Shown here in pieces: positions 8,752-16,400 of a DNA stretch of 64,000 bases. Within the stretch, counting starts at the first letter, position 1. Every line of letters begins with the position of its first letter. The stretch spans positions 186,001-250,000 of the forward strand of contig JBFWQA010000002.1 in assembly GCA_050249695.1 (NCBI GenBank). Direction: 5' to 3'. The translations under genes and the position numbers were made by a program. The stretch is from JACKJP01 sp050249695. GTDB lineage: Bacteria > Pseudomonadota > Alphaproteobacteria > Rhizobiales > Tepidamorphaceae. A model generated the notes under the pieces. It saw only the letters and a list, made by a program, of their open reading frames with translations. It was not told the DNA's origin and ran no database searches.

Positions 8752-8785
8752 GCGGCCCGGATCCTTCTCAGGAATCCGGACCGCC
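8752..8785 (-). terminator. Stem-loop terminator downstream of the fasciclin gene
   Basis: Near-perfect inverted repeat: GCGGCCCGGATCC (8752-8764) pairs with GGAATCCGGACCGC (8771-8784) around a loop of about 6 bases. Read on the minus strand it is followed by TTCTCTTTG, a weak T-rich tract, so it most likely ends the fasciclin transcript. It could also stop transcription from the convergent sigma/anti-sigma operon. Confidence 0.6.
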
Positions 8786-8821
8786 TGGGCCCCGGAAGGG
8801 AGGCTTATCGCTTCGTCCCGA

Positions 8822-9391
8822 CTACGACTTGGGCAGCAGCACGTGATCGATGACGTGGATCACGCCATTCGACTGGTCGACATCGGCGATCGTGACATGC
8901 GCCACATTGCCCTGACCGTCGGTGATCGTGATCTTGCCGCCTTCGGTCTTGGCGGTGAAGGTGCAACCGCCAACCGTCTTGACCGGATGGGCGCCGCCAT
9001 CATCGGCGACCATTTTCTTGATCGCGTCGGACATCGCGTCCGCGGCGACGACATGGCAGGTCAGAATCTTCGTCAGCTGGTCCTTGTTCTCCGGCTTGAG
9101 GAGGGATTCGACGGTGCCGGCGGGAAGCTTTTCAAACGCGGCGTTGGTCGGCGCAAAGACGGTGAACGGGCCCTTGCCCTGAAGGGTCTCGACGAGACCG
9201 GCCGCCTTCACGGCCGCAACGAGCGTGGTGTGATCCTTGGAATTCACCGCGTTCTCGATGATGTTCTTGGACGGATACATCGGCGCGCCGCCGACTTCCT
9301 TGGTCATTTCGGCCCAGGCGCCGCCCATGGCGATGCCGCCGGCGATGGCGGCCGCGGCGGTGGACAGCAGAATCTTGCGGATATTCGTCAT
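8822..9391 (-). CDS. Secreted fasciclin (FAS1) domain protein
   Basis: 189 residues. A signal peptide (about 1-27, hydrophobic STAAAAIAGGIAMGG, cleavage after AWA) is followed by a single FAS1 domain with the conserved H1 segment GPFTVFAPTNAAFEKLP and the H2 segment GVIHVIDHVLLP. FAS1 domains act in adhesion or carbohydrate binding outside the membrane. GGAGGAG lies about 9 bases before the ATG. It converges on the ECF sigma/anti-sigma pair and has its own terminator. In Mycobacterium, SigK/RskA controls the FAS1 proteins MPT70/MPT83, so the same regulatory link is plausible but not shown. The upstream region has a 7-base inverted repeat (GACAGGG 9421-9427, CCCTGTC 9454-9460). Confidence 0.9.
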   Translation of the reverse strand: MTNIRKILLSTAAAAIAGGIAMGGAWAEMTKEVGGAPMYPSKNIIENAVNSKDHTTLVAAVKAAGLVETLQGKGPFTVFAPTNAAFEKLPAGTVESLLKPENKDQLTKILTCHVVAADAMSDAIKKMVADDGGAHPVKTVGGCTFTAKTEGGKITITDGQGNVAHVTIADVDQSNGVIHVIDHVLLPKS

Positions 9392-9504
9392 TTTTCGGAC
9401 TCCTCCGTTGCTTGCGTTGGGACAGGGCGCGTTTTCAAAAGAGGCGGGTTTGTCCCTGTCGCCCTCAGTTACGGAGCGCCGGAAGAAAGGGTTTCAAAAA
9501 AAAT

Positions 9505-9537
9505 CCGAAAAAACAAAGGGCCGCCCGGAGGCGGCCC
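9505..9537 (-). terminator. Rho-independent terminator of the L,D-transpeptidase gene
   Basis: A perfect 8-bp stem, GGGCCGCC (9518-9525) with GGCGGCCC (9530-9537), has a 4-base loop. On the minus strand it is followed directly by TTTGTTTTTTCGG. It lies 28 bases beyond the stop of the L,D-transpeptidase gene. This is the most canonical terminator in the window. Confidence 0.85.
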
Positions 9538-9564
9538 ATCAAGACTTTCGCTTGCGCGTCGCGC

Positions 9565-10194
9565 TTAGAGCACGACGACCCGTGTGCCGATCTTGGCGCG
9601 CTCATAGAGATCGGCGACGTCTTCGTTGAGCATGCGGATGCAGCCCGACGACATGGCCTGGCCGATGCTGCGCGGCTCGTTGGTACCGTGCAGGCGATAC
9701 ATCGTGTCGCGGCCGCCGTCATAGAGATACATGGCGCGCGCGCCGAGCGGGTTGGTCGGGCCGCCGGGCATGCCGCCGGCATATTTCTTCAGATAGGGCT
9801 CGCGGGCGATCATCGACGAAGGCGGCGTCCAGGTCGGCCACTTCTGCTTTGCACCGATACGGGCGCTGCCGCTCCAGCGGAATCCGTCGCGGCCGACGCC
9901 GATGCCATAGCGGATCGCCGTGCCGTTCTCTTCCACGAAATAAAGGTGGCGCTCTTTCGTGTTGACGATGATCGTGCCCGGCTTCTCCTTGCCGGAATAA
10001 TTGACGCGCTGACGGTGCCATTGCGGATCGATCATTCCGCTATAGCTGGTAATGTTGAAGCGCTCGCCGCGCACGGGCGCGAGCGAAGCGACGTGAGAGC
10101 CTGACGAAACGCACGCCGAAACCATGCCGAGGGCCAGAAACAGACCCATCGCCTTGATAATCTTGCCGATCAAATCGAACCCCCCATGCCGCAC
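9565..10194 (-). CDS. L,D-transpeptidase (YkuD domain) lipoprotein
   Basis: 209 residues from a GTG start at 10194; an in-frame ATG at 10149 (residue 16) is an alternative. The N-terminus has a hydrophobic stretch ending in a lipobox-like MVSAC, so the protein is probably lipid-anchored. The YkuD catalytic domain fills the rest, with the histidine motif YRLHGTNEP and the nucleophile motif SSGCIRMLNEDV near the C-terminus. Such enzymes form 3-3 peptidoglycan cross-links or attach proteins to peptidoglycan. The gene stands alone, with its own terminator at 9505-9537. Confidence 0.9.
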   Translation of the reverse strand: MRHGGFDLIGKIIKAMGLFLALGMVSACVSSGSHVASLAPVRGERFNITSYSGMIDPQWHRQRVNYSGKEKPGTIIVNTKERHLYFVEENGTAIRYGIGVGRDGFRWSGSARIGAKQKWPTWTPPSSMIAREPYLKKYAGGMPGGPTNPLGARAMYLYDGGRDTMYRLHGTNEPRSIGQAMSSGCIRMLNEDVADLYERAKIGTRVVVL

Positions 10195-10365
10195 ATGTTG
10201 CCTTGCCGGTCGCTACCGAAGCGGAAGCATTTGACCGCGCTTACCTTGTCAATTGATTAACCATGAACGTAAATTGCTTTGGACATGACGGGTATAGCTT
10301 TTTCGCAACACTCATCGGGATTTGCAGCAAAGGCGAAAAGCGAATTCGCACATGCATTGTCCGGC

Positions 10366-11343
10366 TCAAGCATAACCGTGCTGCATCAAATCCTTCATAT
10401 GCAGGATATTCAGCGCGCGACCTTCTTCCATCACGACGAGATGGGCGATCCGCCGCGCCTTCATCAGATCCACCGTCTGGCGAATCAGCGTGGCGGTCTC
10501 AACGGTCAGGGGTGCACGCGTCATGATGTCGGCAGCGCATTTGTCGAAGAGGTCCGGCGCGTAGGCGCGGCGCAGGTCGCCTTCGGTGATCAAGCCTTCC
10601 AGCGCGCCGGTCGAGGGCAGCACCACCGCGACGCAGCCCATGCCCGTCTCGGCGAAAGTGGCGATGACCTGATCGATGCCGGCATCGGGGGCGACAAAGG
10701 GCGGCGTGCCGGCGTGCTCCTCAAGAAACCTGCCGACGGTCGTCAGCTGCATGCCGAGGCGCCCGCCGGGATGGAACTGGGCAAAATCGACATCGCCGAA
10801 ACCGCGCGCCTCCATCAGGATGACCGCGAGCACATGGCCGAGCGCCAGCATCATCATCGCCGAGGTGGTCGGCGCCAGATTGATCGGGCAGACCTCCTCC
10901 ACCTCCGGCATCCTCAGCACCACATCGGCAGCCTTGCCGAGCTTGCTCGCCGGCTTCATCGTGATCGCGATGACGGGGATTGCCTGTCCGCGGCAATAGT
11001 CGGTCACCGCCGTCAGTTCCTTTGACGCGCCGGAATTGGAAATGGCGAGCACCACATCCTCGGGCGTGATCATCCCCAGATCTCCATGCGCGGCCTCGCC
11101 GGCATGAACGAAGAAGCTGGGCGTGCCGGTGGAAGCGAAGGTCGCGGCGAGCTTGCGGCCGATATGGCCGGACTTGCCTATACCCGTCACGACAAGCCGG
11201 CCGCGCGCCATGACGACGAGGCTGATGGCCTTCGCCACCTCCTCGCCGATCTCGCGTTCCAGCGCCTCGAGCCCCGCCCGCTCACGCGCGATGATGCTGC
11301 GGGCACGGGCGAGAATGGCGGCGGTGTCTGTCGTCTCGATCAT
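10366..11343 (-). CDS. kdsD: Arabinose-5-phosphate isomerase (KpsF/GutQ family)
   Basis: 325 residues with an N-terminal SIS sugar-isomerase domain (GRLVVTGIGKSGHIGRKLA at about 46-64, then FVHAGEAAHGDLGM) and a C-terminal pair of CBS domains. The enzyme interconverts ribulose-5-phosphate and arabinose-5-phosphate, the first committed step to Kdo for lipopolysaccharide or capsule. No other Kdo genes are nearby. It follows pbpC on the same strand with a 41-base gap and may be co-transcribed with it. The call is strong; whether this copy serves LPS or a capsule is unknown. Confidence 0.9.
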   Translation of the reverse strand: MIETTDTAAILARARSIIARERAGLEALEREIGEEVAKAISLVVMARGRLVVTGIGKSGHIGRKLAATFASTGTPSFFVHAGEAAHGDLGMITPEDVVLAISNSGASKELTAVTDYCRGQAIPVIAITMKPASKLGKAADVVLRMPEVEEVCPINLAPTTSAMMMLALGHVLAVILMEARGFGDVDFAQFHPGGRLGMQLTTVGRFLEEHAGTPPFVAPDAGIDQVIATFAETGMGCVAVVLPSTGALEGLITEGDLRRAYAPDLFDKCAADIMTRAPLTVETATLIRQTVDLMKARRIAHLVVMEEGRALNILHMKDLMQHGYA

Positions 11344-11384
11344 GGGGCGTCAGCGATACAGCCCCGCGGGGGTTCTGGCAATCG

Positions 11385-13436
11385 TCAGGGCCGCCTGTCG
11401 ATGAAGACGCTGGCGCGTGCCGAAGCGCCCGCGGCGTCGACAACCGTCAGCGTGACGAAGCCCCCGCCTCGCGGCGCATAGAGGTGCTGCCGCCCGGCAT
11501 CCGCCCCGGCGATCGGCACGCCGTCGGCCAGCCAGACGAAAGGCGCCTGGCCGCCGCGCACTTTCAGCGCCAGCCGGTCGAATCCGTCGCCGATCTCGAC
11601 CCTTGCCCCCGCCGGCGGATAGGCGATGACCGGCCCCTCCGCCGACTGGGCCCGTACGCGCGGGCCGCCGAAGCGCCGCAGCGCCGGCGGCAGGGACGTG
11701 GTGGTGAACTCCCGCAGACCGGCCGGCGCACCGGGAAGCGGCACGCGCTCTGACAGCCGCTCGAACGCGTCGAACAGGATCGGCGCCGCCGCATCCAGGC
11801 CGATCAGCCCGGGCATCGGGGCACCATCCGGCCGGCCGACCCAGACGCCAATGACGTGTCCGCCGTCGGCCCCCACCGCCCAGGCATCGCGGTAACCATA
11901 GGAGGTGCCCGTCTTGAAAGCGATGCGGCCGCCGCGGACATTGCCCGGCGTCGGCGCGCCGGCCAGCACGTCCATCACCTGCCATGCCGCGCGGCGCGAG
12001 ACGATCTCCTCTGAAGGGCTGTAGACGGCAGCCGCCTGCTCGTGCAGGTCGACCCGGCGGCCGCCGCCGGCAAGACCGGCATGGATGGCGACCAGATCGC
12101 GCAGCGTGATGCCGACGCCGCCGAGACCCACGGCAAGCCCCGGCGGCGAGATATCGCTCAGGGCAGGCGCAGCGCCGGCACGCCGCATCGCCGCGACCAG
12201 CCGGGCCGGTCCGACTGCCTCCAGCATCTTCACGGCGGGGACGTTGAGGGACAGTTGCAGGGCTTCCCGCACCCGGACCGTGCCGCGGAACTGATGATCG
12301 AAATTCTCCGGCCTGTAGCCGGCAAAGCTTACCGGCCGATCCTCGATCAGGGTTTCAGGGTGGGCGAGGCCGGCGTCGAAGCCGAGCGCGTAGATCAGCG
12401 GCTTCAGCGCCGAGCCCGGCGAGCGCGGACGCGTCGTCATGTCGATAAAGCCATCGCGGCGGCGGTCGAACGGATCTGCCGTGCCGATGGAGGCGCGGAT
12501 CTCGCCGGTGGCGATATCGGCCACGAGGATCGCCGTCGTGATATCGCGGCCGAGCCGGACGACCGCTTCTTTCGCCAGACTCTCCAGCCGCATCTGCAAG
12601 GCTGTATCGATCGTCGTCGAAACGACGGTGCCATCGGGTCTGCCCGCGGCCAGGCGGGCGGCGAGGAGCGCGGCGTGGGCAGGCAGATCATGACGCTCGG
12701 GGATCGGCTCCGCATTGGCGACGCGCGCTTCGGCGGGCGAGACGAGACCTGATTCGACAGCCCGTTCAAGCACGCGGGCGCGGGCCGCCTTCGCCGCCGC
12801 CGGATCGCGGTCGGGCCTTCGCGCTTCTGGCGATTGCGGCAGAGCGACGAGCAGCGCCGCTTCCGCCGCCGACAGCCTCAGCGGCTCCTTGCCGAACCAA
12901 GCGAGCGAAGCGGCCCTGACGCCTTCTATATTGCCGCCATAGGGCGCCATGGTCAGGTAGCGTGCGAGAATCTCGCGTTTGCCCGCCCGCGATTCGATGG
13001 CGCGCGCCAGCGCGATCTGCCGGAGCTTGCCTGCCGCGCCCTTCGTGTCGATGCCGCCTTGCAGCCGCGCGAGCTGCATCGTCAGCGTGGAGGCGCCGGA
13101 GACGATACGTCCATGGGCCAGCGCCTGCCCGCCGGCGCGCAACACCGCCCATCCGTCGACGCCGTCATGGACGAAGAAGCGACGATCCTCATAAGCCACC
13201 AGCATTTTCACAAAGCGCGCATCGATCTGGTCGAGATCGGCCTTCAGCCGCCAGCGTCCGTCGGCGACGGGAAAGGCGCGCAGGATCGCGCCCTCCCGCC
13301 CGACGACGAGGGTGCCGCTCTCGATGGATGGTGGCGGCGTATCGACGCCGGCCAGCCCGTTCCGCAGCGCCACGGGCGCCGCCGCCGCCGCGAAGCAGGC
13401 AAAGCCGATGGCGGCGGTGAGCGGACGGGAGAGCAT
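11385..13436 (-). CDS. pbpC: Penicillin-binding protein 1C (glycosyltransferase/transpeptidase)
   Basis: 683 residues. After an N-terminal membrane anchor (about 7-25) comes a GT51 transglycosylase domain with the catalytic glutamate in AYEDRRFFVHDGVD (E83) and SGASTLTMQLAR. The transpeptidase domain has SxxK as S342-ALK345 in SPGSALKPLIYA, the SLN triad in LQLSLNVPAV, and KTG in FKTGTSYGYRDAW. A PBP1C-specific C-terminal domain follows. It polymerises and may cross-link peptidoglycan in the periplasm. The alpha-2-macroglobulin gene ends 6 bases upstream, the classic pbpC pairing. Confidence 0.95.
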   Translation of the reverse strand: MLSRPLTAAIGFACFAAAAAPVALRNGLAGVDTPPPSIESGTLVVGREGAILRAFPVADGRWRLKADLDQIDARFVKMLVAYEDRRFFVHDGVDGWAVLRAGGQALAHGRIVSGASTLTMQLARLQGGIDTKGAAGKLRQIALARAIESRAGKREILARYLTMAPYGGNIEGVRAASLAWFGKEPLRLSAAEAALLVALPQSPEARRPDRDPAAAKAARARVLERAVESGLVSPAEARVANAEPIPERHDLPAHAALLAARLAAGRPDGTVVSTTIDTALQMRLESLAKEAVVRLGRDITTAILVADIATGEIRASIGTADPFDRRRDGFIDMTTRPRSPGSALKPLIYALGFDAGLAHPETLIEDRPVSFAGYRPENFDHQFRGTVRVREALQLSLNVPAVKMLEAVGPARLVAAMRRAGAAPALSDISPPGLAVGLGGVGITLRDLVAIHAGLAGGGRRVDLHEQAAAVYSPSEEIVSRRAAWQVMDVLAGAPTPGNVRGGRIAFKTGTSYGYRDAWAVGADGGHVIGVWVGRPDGAPMPGLIGLDAAAPILFDAFERLSERVPLPGAPAGLREFTTTSLPPALRRFGGPRVRAQSAEGPVIAYPPAGARVEIGDGFDRLALKVRGGQAPFVWLADGVPIAGADAGRQHLYAPRGGGFVTLTVVDAAGASARASVFIDRRP

Positions 13437-13442
13437 CGGCGC

Positions 13443-16400
13443 CTACCTCAGCGGTCCGACGATCTCGACATGGCCGGCGCCGGTCCGCGCGCGGTATTCG
13501 GGCCGGTACATGTCCTCCACCTGCGCCGCCGGATGGGCGAAGCTTCCCGGCGAGACGGCGCGTACGACATAGGCGAGCTGGAACTCCGTGGAATCGCCCG
13601 CGGCCCGGTCCACCGCGGCGACGAACCGGTCGCTGCGGAACTCGGTATGCGCGGTCTCGTCCAGCGAATCGATCGCCTCGATATCGGGCACGTCGGCGCT
13701 GGCGATCAGGCTGGGATTGTCGATCTCCAGCCCCGCCGGCAGGGGATCGTTGACGATCAGCCGCGCCGCGCGTTCCTCGCTCGTCGTCACCGTCAGGACC
13801 GCGAAGAAGCGAGTGCCGAGCGCGATGTCCGTCGGCTCCATCTCGTTGCCGTCCAGATCGTAATATCGCCGGTCGATCTGATAGCCGTTGCCGCCCGCCG
13901 GCTCCGGCGACACAGGAACGCCGGCGATCGTCACCCTCGTCGTCGCCGGGCGCGAACCGCGATTGGCGATCACGACCGGAGCTGCGACGAGATCCTCATC
14001 CTCGAAGCGAGCCGTATAGTTGCCCTGGATCGCCTGACCGCCGACATCGAGCTGCAGGGGGGCCGCGCCCTTCTGCATGGCGTTGGCGGCAAGCGTCAGC
14101 CAGACAAGTTCCTGGGTCGAGACGTGCTTTCGCGTGTTGAACGCGGCCGAGATCGCCTTGGCCAGTTCCGTCATGTCGGCGGGTGCGACGCCCGTTTCGG
14201 CCGCGAGCGTCAGCACCGCGGCCCCGTCGCGCAACGCGGATCCGTAATCGTCGCGCCAGCCGTCCTCCTCGTCCTGACGCAACGAGGCGATCGCGGCCCG
14301 CATCGTCGTCGCGGCGTTCCGGGTGTCGCCGTAGAGGGCGAGCGCGGCGGCGAGCTGGGCCTTGGCCATGGGGGTCGCGAAATTGTCCAGCCGCGCCTCG
14401 GCGTAATAGCGCAGATCGCCGATCGCGGCGCGCCCGTTGCGCGCCAGCACATAGAGCGCGTAGGCCACATCCTCGCCGCCGGAATCGAATTCCGACACAT
14501 AGGCGAGCCCGTTGCGCAGATTGTCCATCGCCTGACGCATCGCCGCCTCGGGCACGTCATAGCCTTTTTCGCGTGCCCTGGTCAGGAATTCCGCGACATA
14601 GGCGTTGAGCCACATATTGTCGGCATCGCCCCGACCCCAGAGCGAGAAGCCGCCATTTGACGCCTGGTTGGCGAGAATGAGCGGGATCGCCTTGCGTACC
14701 CGATCGGCGACGGACGCGTCGCCCGGCAGGCCGGCCTGCCGCGAAACATCGCCAAGATAGACGAGCGGCAGCGCGCGGCTCGTCAGCTGCTCGGTGCAGC
14801 CGTACGGGTAGCGGTCGAGCATCGCCAGCAGGCCGGGCACGTCGAGATCGCCCGCGCCGCCGACTGACACGGTGATCGCGGACGTCCCCGGCAGCAGGCC
14901 GTCGAGCAGCCCGTCATCGAGCGTCAGGTCGCCGCCGGGGCGGATTTCGGTGGAAACGTAACGCAGGACCTCCGGCTCGTTGGCGCGGACCGGCATGTTC
15001 AGGGTCTTTGCCAGTTCCGAGCCGTCAGGCGTGGTGATCCGAACCGTCAGCACATGATCACCGACATCGCCGGCGATGAGCGGCACGAGAACCTGTTTGC
15101 GCTCGGTCTGGCCCAGTTCGACCGTACGGTCGGCGCCTTCGGGAATGGTGATACCGTCGCCTGCGACCGAGATCTTCACGAGCCCCGCCGGACCTTCCAC
15201 ATGGGCAAGGTCGAGTGCCAGGCGCGACTGGTCGCCGGGCGCGAGGAACTTCGGCAGGCTGGCCGAGACCACGATCGGATCGCGGACGATGACCTCCTTC
15301 ATGCCGTGGCCGACGCCCGCGGCGCTCCACGCCATCACGGACAGGCGCACGGTCCCGTTGAAATCCGGCAGGTCGACACTGACGGTCGCGGTTCCGTCCG
15401 GGCCCACCTCGACGACGCCGGAATGGAAGGCGACAAGGTCATCGGTCGGCGGCGGCACGTCGAAGCGGGCAAGCGCGCCATCGCCGCCGGAACGCACCGT
15501 GCCGGGCGCGCCCTGCATGCGGTCGATGAGCCGGCCGTAGACATCCCTGATATCGAGACCCAGCCGGCGCTGGCCGAAATACCAGCCATCGGGATCGGGG
15601 ACCGGGTGACGGGTCAGATTGAGGATGCCGAGATCGACGGCGGCCAGCGTGAAATAGGCCTTTTCGCCGGCCTTCAGATTGGCGATTTTCACCTCAACGG
15701 GCAGTTGGCCGCGCGGCCGCGTGACCTCGTCGCTCGATATGGAGACGCCGAGCTTGCGGTTTTCCGGATCGACGGAGGCCCATTGCAGGCCGACGGCGCG
15801 GCCCGGCATACGCCGGGCATCGATATCCATCGGACGGTAGAGCATCGCCGTCACGTAGGCGCCCGGGCCCCAGTCGGCGGTGACGGGCAATTCCACATCC
15901 GTGCCGCCCTCGGCAACCTCGACCGACTTCATTGCGATCAGCCGGTCGTCGGCGACCATGACGAGCGCGGTCCCGGCAAAGCGCGGCGTCAGATGAACCA
16001 CCGCCGTCTCGCCGACCTTGTAGCGCTCCTTGTCGAGTGCGACCTTGAGCACGTCGGGCGTGTCCTCGGCGGTCGGCGTCACATACCAGCCGGCCTCGAA
16101 CTCGCTGCCCGCGCCGGACGCGCCGGCGGCGGTTAGCCTCATCTCGTAGCCGCCCCAGTTGACCGGCGCCTCGATGCGGGCGGGCTCGTCCTTTGGGATG
16201 TCGACGGTGCCGCTGGCGACCCGTTTGCTGGTCGTGACCGGCTCGTAATTCCAGGTCCCGTCGGAATTGTACCACTGGAAGCGTGTCTCGCGCTCCGCAA
16301 GCTGCCAGGCCGCATTCGCCAGCGCGACACGATTGCCGTCGGCGTCGATGGCGATGACCTCGAAGCGCGCATTGCCGCCTTCCTCGACGCTTCCGTCGAA

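Noticed and set aside
7266..9475. Shared AGTTACGGA 9-mer upstream of the sigma gene (7266-7274) and the fasciclin gene (9467-9475)
   Set aside because: The copies are in opposite orientation relative to their genes, and one 9-base match between two 100-base regions is not surprising. Not enough to call a sigma promoter.
12834..14660. A 608-codon open frame opposite pbpC and the macroglobulin gene
   Set aside because: No recognisable domain, and Arg/Gly/Asp-rich composition of a shadow frame. The opposite strand carries two well-supported proteins.
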